A program made the translations under genes and the position numbers. The notes beneath the pieces were generated by a model, which did not search any database, was not told the origin of the DNA, and saw nothing but the letters and a program-made list of their open reading frames with translations. From Rhabdornis inornatus (Eukaryota > Chordata > Aves > Passeriformes > Rhabdornithidae), in the NCBI GenBank assembly GCA_013397075.1, contig VWZS01004485.1, positions 2,544,299 through 2,608,298 on the forward strand: a stretch of 64,000 nucleotides of DNA, given 5' to 3'. Of this stretch, positions 48,274-60,001 are shown piece by piece. Each line of letters begins with the position of its first letter. The first letter of the stretch is position 1.

Positions 48274-50785
48274 AATCTGTATGCACCTGCATTAAAAAAT
48301 CCCTACCCAAAAGCTCTGAAGCAGTCTTCATTTACATGTCCATTTTCAGTATGATTGAACACACTGTGCCTGCTGCTGGTGTGGTAACCAGTGGTTTTAT
48401 AGTTCCTTTTAAAATGTGATGAAAATATAGACTTCCTGATTTCTGCAGAACCCCATAAAGGTTGATGAAAGCTGCCATTTGAGATCTACTGGACAAAACA
48501 ATTTGTAGCCAACTTGGGTGGTCTTTTTCCCGCCCTACGGAACAAATATGTTACGTTTGAGGTAAATATCCAATATAATCTGATCAATAAAGTTCAATTT
48601 ACTAGTCACACTTTGAATTTCATCACGGACAACGTGTATGCTTGTTTGAAGAATTATTTTGGGTTTTTTTTCTGTTAAACCTTGTAGACATTACTTGGAT
48701 TTCTGTTATTAAATTCTTTATTAAGCTGAATTCCATTTTCCCTCCCTCCCCTTCAAATTCCCACAGAACATTTACAAACCACACTTTCCATCTTATCCCA
48801 GTCATCTTGATTGCTCTATTTTGTTGTTGCAGAAGATACTCAAAATTCCAAGGTGTGTTCAGTTTGGGGTTTTTTTTTGCAAAATATATTACAATAGTTT
48901 CCTAAAAAAGTATCCACAGAGTATGGTGGCATTAGTTTTGTTCTCAATCTGCACTTCATGTTTGCCTACTCTATTTATGAGCATAAAATAAAAATTACTT
49001 AAATCAGAATTTTATATTTTCAGTTATTTTAAAAAACTACAGAGAGTAGTTGTTAACATTGCTTGCTTGCTAATCTGGAGTGACATAATTAAAAATTCTT
49101 GAGAAAGCAGTGGGGAATTACTAAGTCTTAAATTGGAATTTCAGGCCTGATGACTTGGTAGCAATAACTTGCTTTAGTCTTTTAGCAATTGTTTGAAGTT
49201 TATTTTAATTTTTTATAAATATTTATGCTAGTTTAAAATTCCTGTTGAAAAGTTTGAATCTGTAAGACTGTTTTGGGTGCTCAGATGCTGGTCTTTATTT
49301 CCAGTGCCGAGAAGCATCCTCCTACTGGAATGGGGCTGATATCGTGTGACCAGCCTTTCCACTACCCAGTGCATGCTGGAGGAGACTGAAAGTATTTCAA
49401 TTTTCAGACTGGTTAATTGGATAGACTGAACTACACAGTGAGTGAAGGACCTTGGAATTCTGGAGCTCATATATCTCTTTCCACCTCCCCATCTTGGCTA
49501 TGACAGAGCTGGTGGGGACCAGCCGCAGGGCCATTGGTAGACACCTGAATGGAAACAAGTCTTTCTCTTCTCTACTTCAGTGATGTTATTTCTTCCTTTT
49601 TCCTTTTTTGTGATGCAGCCTCAGAGAAACTGTGCTACTGATGAGTTGACAGTAACATTTCACAGCAGGTAGTCAGGCGAAAACAAAGTATTTTTAAGAC
49701 TCAGAGTGAACTAAAGGGGCAACAGGGATGAACCTATCCACAGAAAATATGAAGTTTCTGTATAGATGGTGTTCACCATATGTGTTAGTCATAGGCCCAG
49801 TTCCCAAATCACCTGGACTGGTTTACCAGTACCAAGTTAATAATGTGTTATCTTAAGAGCAATAGCCTGCTGAGATAAGCAAACATAACATGTAGTGTTT
49901 ACATTTGCAGTCCTGTGTTTCCCACTAAAATGTTTGTAGTACACTGTAGAAATGTGGATGTGCTTACTGTGCAGATTTCCATAAAATTATTTTCATGCTC
50001 AGTTGGAATACTGTGTAAATTGACTGAAGACATCAGGTGGGACCAAAAGCTACATTAACATTTTCTTCCTCAAAATGCAGCAAATAGGTTTCAATATTGC
50101 TCACGGAGGTTATTTTCTCTTCGGGGCACAAAGTAGCATGGAGTAGTTCTTTTGTTTCCAAATGTCCTTCAACTTGCTAATTTCCAGGGCCCTACCACTG
50201 TTCACTGTGATTCATTGCAGTGGCGAGTAACCAATGTCACTAAAACAGTGCGATTGCCTGAGCTATTTCAGAAATTAATGGACTGACTGTGATATACTGG
50301 AGCCTCTTTCATGCATCTATAATTGGAGTGCCAATTTATTTGCAATCATTTCAAGCACTGTAATTATAGTGCATCATTGTTGCCTGCTTAACATTCATAT
50401 GGGACACTGCCACAATAATGCTGGCAGGAGGCCGCATATTTTACTACTGAAATGAACGGTAAAAATGAGAGATAATATACAAAGCAACAGAACTTTAACT
50501 TTTGTTTAGAGGTTTTGTTCTGGCTAAACAAGTAATTCTGGTCATGGTAGAATGGTAGGAAACAAACTCACCTTCGTAAAATCTCAATAAAAATATTTTC
50601 TGTTCGGACTAGAAATCAGTCAGGTAGGAAAAAAATAAATCTAATGTTTTAAATAAAAATTCCATAGTCTTTAATATCAAAAAAATTATTCACATTTCAG
50701 ATGGAGAAAGAAATCAAATTATTTTCCAGGAAAAAGAAAATGCAGCAAGATTTTTTTACTGCTACTTTGTTTATAGCAATGAAAT
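48274..50785. other. Unique noncoding sequence including a candidate conserved block
   Basis: No transposon or exon recognised. The stretch at about 50080-50480 lacks simple repeats and has a mixed base composition. It contains several ATTA/TAAT-type motifs and the near-palindromes CACTGTAATTATAGTG and ATTCACTGCAGTGG-like CATTGCAGTGG, a texture often seen in conserved noncoding elements. This is an impression from reading, not a measurement. Confidence 0.45.
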
Positions 50786-51190
50786 AAGGAATCATGAGGG
50801 CTGGAACTGACCTAATGAAGTCTGTGATCTTGAAGACCTCGAAGCAACATCATCTAGAACAGATTTCTCAGGGCTTTGTCTAGTGAGATCCTTGGCCTTG
50901 AAGGTTATAAAGTAGGGTCAGATGGATCAGATTTCTCAAAGCTGTGTCTAGTCTCCACATGAACACTCCATAACTTCTTCGGACAACCTATTCCAGACTT
51001 TGACAACTTGCAGAATAAAACTTATTTTTTTTGTGTTTAAACAGGATTTCCTTTAATTCAGTTTGCGTCTGTTGCCTTTTGCCACTTTGTTGGAAAAAAC
51101 TGAGAGAAGTCTGGCTCCATCTTTACAGCCTCATAATGAAGATGAAAAGATTCATAAGCAGGTGTATCTGAAAAATAAAGCTGATCAACT
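50786..51190 (-). mobile_element. CR1 LINE 3' region fragment (old, rearranged)
   Basis: A diverged minus-strand CR1. Recognisable blocks are ATCATGAGGGCTGGAACTGAC at the left, CTTCGGACAACCTATTCCAG, TTTAAACAGGATTTCCTTT, AATTCAGTTTGCGTCTGTTG and CCTTTTGCCACTTTGTTGG, then GAGAAGTCTGGCTCCATC. These match the old CR1 group with '...CAGTTTGTGCCCATTGCCCCTTGTCC...AAGAGTCTGGCCCC' in antisense. A segment near the left is present twice (50860-50885 and 50928-50953), so the copy has been internally duplicated. Confidence 0.8.
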
Positions 51191-54100
51191 CGAAAGTTTC
51201 TACCCATGTCACCCATACTGCAGATAATTCCCAGAGTTTCCTAGCTTCAGTTTAGATTAAAGCTAATAGCTGCCAGTTGGAGAAATTCTGGTGTAGGAAA
51301 GAACATAATCAACTTTGGGACATGCACCCCATAGATGGAAGACAGAGGCCAAGTCTGGTTCCACAGAACGAAGTAAAAACAGGTGTAGGCAATAGCAATT
51401 AAGAAGCTGGTCACTAGCAGTGCATTCTTACTCATATGCTTTTTCCATCTTAGTAGGAATTTTCTGTTTCGTTAGACACTTCCCTGAATCTGGTCTGATC
51501 ATAAGTTTTCAGGATTTAAGAATAAGAGATAAAACATCTATGAAAACAATCACAGCAAAAATCGCCTTGCTCAAGACTGCAGCATGAAATTATTGAGAAA
51601 GGAAGTTGTGGAGTTAGGATGCAAATTAGAATTCAGTTGCTGTGTCAGAGCAGTGAAGGAATTCCCTACCTGAGAGCATTGTAAAGTTTGAGAAAAACAT
51701 CACCATTATCCAGAAAGGTCACCAAAAGAAGCCAATTAGAATTCTGGAAGGAATAAATCTTTAATAATGCCCTCCTTGGAAAGGTCAAATAGAACTTTGT
51801 ATTGGTCTCTTATTCCCCAGAAGGCACTGACAGTATTTTACTTGATGCAAATTGTTATAACTCTGCAAAAGTTACTGAGAAATTGATCTTCTCTGTGTCA
51901 GCTAAGGACAAGCACCATTTTGCCAAACACAGGCAAGCCTTGGCTCCGTCAAAATCAAAATAATTGTATTCTAAAGTAACTGTGCTGTTTTCCACATATG
52001 CTACATGTACTACTATGTACGATAATGAAGTCCTGCAGTATGAAAATGCTATGTCAAAGAGGGTCAAATTTAATTAATGGAATACTTTTTGTGTTCCCTG
52101 ATGTGCTGCATGATATAAGGTGTAAAATGCTCAAGTTTTCCAAATGAAAATATTTCTCACCATGCATATGACATTGAGAGCAATTTTTAAGACCGAAGGA
52201 CAGTTTTAATGCTTCCCTTAAAATATGTGAGCATGCAGTGAGAGCATTCTGTTGTACCCAAAGCCAGAATATCCTATTTTAAGTCTGTGGGGAACCAGCT
52301 GAAGGAGACGAGAAAGGCAGTGACATGGGTGATTCCTTCAGGGACAAAGAACAATCACTCTAGAGGGCTTTTGGTTGCTGAAGATAAGAAAAAATGACAG
52401 TGTAAAACATGAAGCTGGAAAAGGTGGTGATGAGGAGATGGTGAGCAACGTGAGATAAGTAAGAGAGATGACTTAGAAACCATTAGAAAGATGATATCAT
52501 AAAAAAAAATCTGTTCAAATAATTATTGGACAGAAGTTCATAAAATGCAGATGAAGCAAAGAAACAAAGATGACCATTTTCAAGAAACGAAGACTCATTT
52601 AAGGAGAGCACTTAACTAACCAGATCAAGACCAAATACACGTTCTTGCATGTATTCCAGAAATCTAAAAATAAAAAAGGTGAAGCAGATGCTATTTTATT
52701 TAAAGAAAATATTCATCTCCTTGATTCATATGGTAGCTAGTGAGATACTGAATTTGCAAGATGCAAATAATATAGGAAAGAAAAAGAAAGTTGTACTGGT
52801 GAAAGAACATCACTGTACATTAAAAAAACCACAAGGTTTTAGGAAGAATATTGTAAAATTGACAGATGGAGATAATCACATGTGAAGGGTACAAACAACA
52901 ATTCTGTTTTGATCCGATGTAAATATTTGCTCTTAGCACACTCAGTGCCTTCCCTCCAGCCTGCCTTGTGCAAGTGGGATGGTGTGAGGATGCAGACTTG
53001 GGAACAGATAGAGACTTAGGCTTAGAGACAAATAAAGGAGGAGACAATTAATGCAGTTGAGTTGTCGACTCCTGGTCAAAAATGGGAATAGCAGCTATGC
53101 CACTGCGTCAGTGTAGTCATGAGGGCATGAGAGAGAGTTCAGGGTCTTGGTGCAAGTAGCTGGTAGAGAAGGCAGAGCAACCAGCAGAGTGCAGTCGTGT
53201 CTGCCAATAATCAAATAAAAGAAAATAAACTATATACTTAAAAATGTCTCATGATGTGGGCAACTGATGTATCCTGGGGAGTAGGCTGCTGCTACATTTT
53301 TAGATGGTGATCCCAGGTCACATATATGGGTACCTATACACAGACACGGTGCATTAGTAGAGAAGAATGGGGTAATAGACCATAATATAAATTAAATGAC
53401 TTTGTAGTGCAGCTCAGAAAAGAATATTCACTAATCAAGCATATAATTACTGAACTTTTACGCTTATTACATGGTCAGTCAGTTAATGGTCATGTAGCAG
53501 CAAAGACAAGAAGCATTTTATCAAAACCTATCTAAAATATGCAAAGCACTTGTTTAACAAATGATACTAAAGCAGATAAAACCTTTACACAGCAGCAGTT
53601 TTGTCTATTTCTTTTGCCTGCTGTTTATCAACAATTGTATTCACATGCTGACCTAGGGAATTAAAGAATGGCTCGTATGGCATGAAAGTAAAAAAAAAAG
53701 CCTCCTTTGGAGATTTGCTGTAAAAATAAGTCTCTCTCAAAAATATTTTTGAGTTTCTTCTGATGTAGTTATAAAAAAATCAAAAGCGTTTTTGATTAGG
53801 AAAAAATGTTGGAGACCAGAGGTAGCCATTTTCCAGGGAGGTTAGCTCTACTGAAATGTGCTATGAAGGCAGCATATAAACTGATGCAAACACATAAATT
53901 ATTACCAGCATATATAACTAATATATATATATAAAATATATATATAATATATATATGACATGTATAACATGGTATACTTGGGACTAGGATGCACTGCTAC
54001 ACTGCCTAAACATGCATAAGTAACACCACATTTCCTCTCCCACCACTAGCCTGGAGTCTGAGTAAGATACATGAGTAGGTAGCATACAGATCTCTACTAT

Positions 54101-56887
54101 TTCTTAAGCGCTTTGAAGACTGCAATATTTGCATTTTGATGATTCCCTTACCCCCCTCCCCACTCCCCGAAATCACAAAGCTTAGAAAAATCCATTAGCA
54201 ACTCTGAAACTGAAGATTTTCATGTGATCAAGGGCTCCCAAAGTTTGGTACTTTAAAGAAAAAAATCCAGATACCCTAAGAGCTGTTACACTGAAAGATG
54301 TTCATTGCAACTCAGTAGACAGAGAAATCCTATGAAGCCAACATAATCTGGGCAAAACTGGAGCAGTCATGCAACGTTTGATCTCAAGAATAACTCTAAA
54401 TAACTCACACCTACACAATAGGTGCTTAACTCTGTACCCACAAAGGCTGTTTTCTCCTTAAACAGAGATCCTTTGACAATGAAAAATAATCAGATAACGA
54501 TACCCTTAATTAATTGAAGTGCAGCTGCAGGGCACTGGCTATGTAAACAATTGTCTTATGGTCATAGGATGTGAATATTTCTTATATCTAAAATGTATTG
54601 CAACAAGAAAATTTATGTTTATCTCAAATACCTGGACTCTCTGGCTACCTATCTACTAGTACAATAAATATGCTAAGGGTTGTTTTCTGGTGATAAGGAC
54701 TACTGGTATGAACATAATGTTAAAACCTTTCAGCCTCAATTACATGATGCCTGCATCCAAACTTCCTATTGAGAATGATCCCTGATGCCTGCTAGCTTCT
54801 GAACAATTCCCAGAAATTGCTCAGGGCCAAAAGTATGGCCAGGGATTCCTAAAAAGCCTACCTGTAGAGATGATTGAATTCCAGTCCCTGAGGAAAATTT
54901 CTGGCTATGTTTATCAGTCTATATGCAGCATAAATGTAATTTATCTAAATAAATGTAACCTCTGTTTTGGACAGGTAATCTGGGTTTTATTGTTGATTCT
55001 TTTCTTGTGAAGCCATGGTCTGCTGGGAAAAGCATGGCACGGGACAAACTAGAGTTGAAAACAACTGAAGATGCTAAAAAATAAAAAATTCAACTTTCTA
55101 AGAATTTTTGGGGAAAAAAACCCCACATTTTTATTCAAACTCTGATAAATAGTTTCTTTGTTTAAACAAAATAAATAAAAAAAATCACTTGAATTCTGCA
55201 CACTTATGGAAAGCCCTCTAGAAATAAAGTAGAACAACAATCTTGGCCTCCGCCATTTTATAAGGTAAAAAAAAAATTCCAATTATAATCCTATTATAAC
55301 ATTTGCTTGTAGCATTTACCACGCAATGCATTCTGAACTAAATGCTGGGACATCCAAAGAGTATGACCCAAGCAATCTGAACCTTATATAATTCCTTATA
55401 ACCCTCAGCTGAGGATTGCTTAGTTCATCATGTCACTGGGAACATTTTTTTCTGTTCCTCAGAAGGAATAGAACTTTTGTTTATCCAGCAAAATTACTAC
55501 TATCTTAAAGCATCTCAGTGCTTTCAGAGAGGATGCACTCAATATCTTAATAATTGGACTAAATACATGAATTGCCTCTTTTTTTTTTTAAAATTGAAAT
55601 TATTAAAATTGAGGTCTGCAAAGGCATGTCACTACATTACTCCTAAAGAAGTTAAACACTCAGCTACTACTTTTTCGACTGGTAATGAAGAGCTAAAATA
55701 ACAGCTACAGGCTGTAATCTGTCTCTGAATATTGGAGAATCATCAGCTGACCATCAAACTGATGAAATCGAGACAATGTGAATACCCAGCAGTGAGGTGA
55801 AACAACTCAAAGGAGCACCTTTACTTAGGTCGTAGTAAACCTTTTTTTCTCTACCCGTATATCTGATCACATGACACAAATATCTTGCCTTGAAAGCTTG
55901 TTTTTAAATGAACTTTTCATTCTAGTGCTCCCTGATGGCATAATATTGAGCATAAACAGCGACTTATGGACTTGTTCTCAAGCTAGATATGTTTTAAATA
56001 TAAAGACTAAGACCTGTTGATATAAAAACATCTCACTCACTGAATATCCCCATTATTCATGTACAAAGTCAGTGTTTTGAATGCTACAGTCTCAATTCCC
56101 ATAGGACTGTGCAAATTCCAGCTTTTAGCTCTAAGGATTTTTCCCTAGAAAACTGAATTGTGTCATTTGGTTTTTAGCAGCACCTGAGGAGTATACAAAG
56201 ACAGAAAAAGTAATTTAATGTACTGTGACTTATTTAATCTTTTCTAATGCTAACATGATCATTTATTTGATGTTCCTTCCAAGCCTGTTACATTTTCCTT
56301 AACATAAGTCAGAGGTGTATTTGTTAATGCTTCAGCAGTGCTTTTGTTACTGCTGCTTCAGGGGAGGGAAAAATTTTTGATCCTTCTCAGAGTATGTTTG
56401 GAATATTTGTCAGTTCCCCAGGTTGGTCGTCAGGAGTGGAATTAGGTCAGCAGTCGAAGTCACAGTTTTGCAAATATTTAGGTACTGAAAGGAGCAAGTA
56501 AAATTTACACATGGGTCAAATTATATTAGGGTCCAGACTCACAAGCAGATGAAGTAATTTGACAGCAAATGAAGGCTGTGACCATCTCAAAACAGAATAC
56601 TTTCCAGGGAATGTCTAAGGCAGGTAATAGGAATAGCTGAAGGGACAATATCTGAAATAGGACCTGTGGGGTTTTTGATGTTACATTCTTCTCTACACAG
56701 GGGTTAAGATACTTCTGATATCTGAGAAGCAAGTTTGGTCACTTTTGTTGTAAGCACTTTTTGCTACTTGTACTTCTTTTACTTATCAGTTCAAGTCAAC
56801 AAATAACTTTGGTATTGATAAGGCCAACTGTTGCAAAATGCAATATCTACTGTACGAAAACTGTCCCAGCGAAGGACATTTAATTTT
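51191..56887. other. Unique AT-rich noncoding sequence
   Basis: No gene or dispersed repeat recognised in about 5.7 kb. An AT dinucleotide repeat is at 53911-53956. Short frames (51247-51435, 51855-52067, 52649-52885, 55049-55282 and 55477-55701) are rich in Lys, Phe and Ile, as expected from AT-rich noncoding DNA. Confidence 0.5.
53911..53956. repeat. AT-rich (TA)n simple repeat
   Basis: A run of TA dinucleotides interrupted by AAA and AA (ACTAATATATATATATAAAA, then TATATATATAATATATATAT). Likely variable in length between individuals. Confidence 0.85.
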
Positions 56888-57025
56888 TCCGGCTGAAAAG
56901 ACCTCCAAGGTCATCAAGTCCAACCATTAGCTCAGCACCACCATGTTGACCACTAAACCATGACCCCAGTTGCCTTATCTACATGTTTTTTGACAGCTTC
57001 TAGGGAATGATACCCCCAGTCTCAT
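56888..57025 (-). mobile_element. CR1 LINE 3' end fragment (second CR1 group)
   Basis: A minus-strand CR1 3' part: GGCTGAAAAGACCTCCAAGG, TCATCAAGTCCAACCATTAG, CTCAGCACCACCATGTTGAC and CACTAAACCATGACCCC. It belongs to the CR1 group ending 'GGTTGGAAAAGACCTCTAAGATCATCGAGTCCAACC', the same group as the left half of the pair at 58.6 kb. The 3' octamer tail is missing and homology fades after TTCTAGGGAATG. Confidence 0.85.
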
Positions 57026-57794
57026 CTGCACCCTCTCTTAATGAAGACTCTGTCTTCCCTCCACTGTTCAGTCTCGAGCAGAGCATGGTGGATTATTCTG
57101 CTCACTGATCTCCACTGGAGCAGGCTATTAACTTGCTCTAGCTGCACTAAGAGTTGGCGTGGCACTGGCACAACTCCATGGAAACCAACCTGTTGGTTCT
57201 TGTCTGTGCCAGGTTGGTTTTGGGGCCCTTGGTACAGTTAGGCAGGCAGCCTCTCCTGATTGGGGGTCCATCTCTTATTTGTTATTCCTTTTTATAGTTA
57301 GATTTATTTGTTAATTATTATTTAAATTGTGAGGATTGTTTGGAAATAGCTTGTTTTCCTGTTTTATAGCTCATTTAATTTAAGCTTCTGGAAACAGTGT
57401 ACAGGAACAATGATAAACAGACTTTAACTGCAGTTTTTTTAGATGGTCCCTTTAATGGGCTCATAAATACAATGGCTGGTTGTTTATTCTTTCATTAGTA
57501 GGATCTATGGTTTAACAAAAAAAAAATCAAGTGAATCTGCAAATATCTTTATTTCCTTTTGTAATAGTTATAGAAAACTTAGATTCAGCATAACTCAGGG
57601 CCAATATCCCTCAAGTTTCATCTCATAATGCCACACGATGTCTTGAATTTGGAAGTGCAAATGGAGATGATATAATATTTTCTCCTTGCCTTACTGTGAA
57701 GAAATCAGTTTGGAAGAGGAAAGCATAAGAAATCAGGGAGAGGTTTGTTGGGCTATCTAAGACCCAGATGATGGGTGAGATCTGATGCTCCATC

Positions 57795-57840
<46 letters not shown>

Positions 57841-58590
57841 ATATATGTTGCCACGTATCTTCCTTTTTTTCTCTCTGTTACATAATTTTAAAGGAAGATG
57901 AATAACTCAGGATTCATTCTCATGAATGTAGGTATTTATAATTAATATTAATGAGCACATTTCCAAAATATGACATTTCCTTGTAAGCAGGATGACACCT
58001 GCTGTGTGCGCTTAAATGCCATGTTAATGAGAGCTGGTGCCCATTTCACTTTGAAGGAAAGGTGAATTTATCCATTTCTGTGTGGATGAGAAGAGAACTT
58101 ACTCTGAGACAGACATTAATACATTAAGCCTTGAGGCCACCCTGTAAAGCAAAACTTCTGAACTCCTTTACTCACTTTAAAGCTGAGTTCACAAATTGCT
58201 GTCCTTGAGGGTGAAAGGAAAGATAATAAAATTTGAAGAAAAGTGAAGTTTGTCTGACTACTTCTTTAATTGAAGCTTTTGGTGTATGATCACTTCCTGT
58301 CATCATTATGTATATGTGCCCAGTAGCACGAGACCTGCTGCTCTTCTGTGCCTGGAAATTCTGTAGCTCCGAAAGAAAAAATACATCACATTTTAGGATG
58401 ATTGCTGACTTTTCAATTTTTAGCTTCCAGTGTTTCCTTTCTCCTTTGTGGCCTCCAGATTTCTGTGAAGAAAGTCCTTGCATAACACATTAAAGCTTTG
58501 ATATGGACTACTGCCTTGCTTCCCAAGAGCCAGGTGTCTCATTTCTCTTCTGGGAATGAGAGCAAAGCTGTAGGCTCTCTTGTTGCATCG
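57026..58590. other. Noncoding sequence with a TATC microsatellite
   Basis: The block 57030-57250 is somewhat GC-rich and contains the inverted repeat AAACCAACCT...AGGTTGGTTT (57182-57191 and 57211-57220). I do not recognise a repeat family in it. A (TATC)11 microsatellite lies at 57797-57840. The frame at 58172-58483 (-) has no recognised features. Confidence 0.5.
57797..57840. repeat. Tetranucleotide microsatellite (TATC)11
   Basis: Eleven perfect consecutive TATC units with no interruption. It is a typical polymorphic short tandem repeat. Confidence 0.98.
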
Positions 58591-58848
58591 TAGAATTGAA
58601 CAGAATAATAGAATTATTAAGGTTGGAAAAGACCTCTAAGTTCATAGAGTTCAACTGTTAACCCAGCACTACTTTATTCATCACTAAACCATGTCCCCAG
58701 CTGTTACATCCACACACTTCTTGAACACTTTCAGGGATTTGACTCTGCCGCTTCCCTGGGTAGACAGGCCCACAACCTTCCCATCTTTTCAGTGAAGAAA
58801 TTTTTCCTAATATCTAATCTAAACCTTCCCTGGTGCAACCTGCAGCCA
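58591..58848 (-). mobile_element. CR1 LINE 3' end fragment, left half of inverted pair
   Basis: A minus-strand CR1. The tail is at the left (TAGAATTGAACAGAATAATAG), then AAGGTTGGAAAAGACCTC, GTTAACCCAGCACTAC, CACTAAACCATGTCCCCAGC and TTTCAGGGATTTGACTCTGC. It continues to GTGAAGAAATTTTTCCTAAT and CCCTGGTGCAACCTGCAGCC. It belongs to the CR1 group with the GGTTGGAAAAGACC 3' end. Its 5' truncation point abuts the 5' truncation point of another CR1 on the opposite strand at about 58848. Confidence 0.9.
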
Positions 58849-59112
58849 TTTAAGTTGAAAAGGTGTAGATTTAGACGAGATATTAGGAAAAAATTCTTTA
58901 CTATAAGGGTGGTGAGGCACTGGAACAGGGGAACAGGTCACCCAGAGACATTGTGGGCCCCTCCTTCCTACAGGTGTTTAAGATCAGGCTGGATGGGGCT
59001 CTGAGCAACCTGGTCTATGGGAAAATGTCCATTCCCAGGGAAGGGAGATGGAACTAGATGATGCTAAAGGTCCCTTAGAACCAAAACCATTCTCTGATTC
59101 TATGATATGATT
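58849..59112 (+). mobile_element. CR1 LINE 3' end fragment, right half of inverted pair
   Basis: A plus-strand CR1. It starts AAGTTGAAAAGGTGTAGATT, then TTAGACGAGATATTAGG, GGGTGGTGAGGCACTGGAAC, GGATGGGGCTCTGAGCAACC, AAGGTCCCTTAGAACC and the tail ACCATTCTCTGATTCTATG. The frame at 58792-59004 reads across the junction. From residue 25 onward it gives RCRFRRDIRKKFFTIRVV, then RHWNRGTG, matching the end of CR1 ORF2 (RFRLDIRKKFFTMRVVRHWNRLP) before frameshifting. It belongs to the CCAAACCATTCTGTG group, a different CR1 group from its partner. Confidence 0.9.
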
Positions 59113-59689
59113 CCTTATTATTCATCGCCAATAATTATTTAGTGCCTCCAGAAGTCTCCACTTTAAGGATAATGAAGATAGTCTCCTACATCCTCAAAAA
59201 TAGTGAGAAGTCCTTCTACATGTCCTCATGTTCTCTGTGCAAGATCACATTCATATTAAATGTAGTATGTGAGATCTCATATTCATGAATCATGGGAATG
59301 TTCTGGAAAACAAATTTCCCTAAATATGGTTATTTTAGAGTTTAAACTCTCACAACAGCTAGACCAGTGAAAATATCTTTTTCATTCTTTTTCCTTTTCA
59401 TTTTGAAAAATCATTCATTTTCTATTTTAACTTTATTCATTTTTAACTATTTAATAAATGCATTTTGAGACGTCTAATTACGTATCAGTCCATATCCATG
59501 TCTTTTTTTCAATTTACTGTAATACATTTTATCGTTTTATATGCAGCATGCAATGAATAACACCTTATTGAATTTCTGTAGTCTTCTGAGGTTTCTTTCT
59601 TCTTAAGGTACTAAAGTAAATATAAGAAATACTGCATAATCTGTAGCACTGGCAGGACATAAGATAGTACAGAGAAAATTGTCATTGAC
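59113..59689. other. Short AT-rich noncoding spacer
   Basis: Lies between the inverted CR1 pair and the next CR1. Nothing recognisable in it. Confidence 0.5.
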
Positions 59690-60001
59690 CTGGGAGAATT
59701 TGGGTTGTTCAGCCTGGAGAAGAGAAGACCTGGGGACACCTTCACTGTGGCCTTTCAGTTCTTTGAGGTGGCTTATAAAAAGGATAGACACAAAGTTTTA
59801 AGCAGGGCCTTTAGTGATGGGAAAAGGGGTAGTGGTTTCAAACTAGAAGACAGTAGATTCAGATTAGATATAAGGAAGAAATTTTTTACAATGACTGTGG
59901 TGAAAACCTGGCACAGACTGCCCAGAAGGAAGGTGGATGCCCCATCCCCGGAAACATTCATGAACAGGTTGGACAGGGCTCTGAGTAACCCGATCTATTA
60001 G
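59690..60001 (+). mobile_element. CR1 LINE fragment with a partly open ORF2 C-terminus
   Basis: A plus-strand CR1 in which the last 98 codons of ORF2 (59705-60001) are still open. Readable segments include FSLEKRRPGDTF, GSGFKLEDSRFRLDIRKKFF, TMTVVKTWHRLPRRKVDAP and RLDRALSNPIY. These match the CR1 pattern 'LFSLEKRRLRGDL...GNGFKLKEGRFRLDIRKKFFTMRVVRHWNRLPREVVDAPSLETFKVRLDGALSNLI'. The homology stops essentially at the ORF2 end; the usual 3' UTR and octamer tail are absent. It encodes only the C-terminal tail of the LINE protein, outside the catalytic domains, so it is a relic and not a gene. Confidence 0.93.

Noticed and set aside
57030..57250. GC-richer block next to a CR1 fragment, with a 66-codon frame
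   Set aside because: I considered continuation of the CR1 and an LTR, but the sequence matches neither pattern I know.
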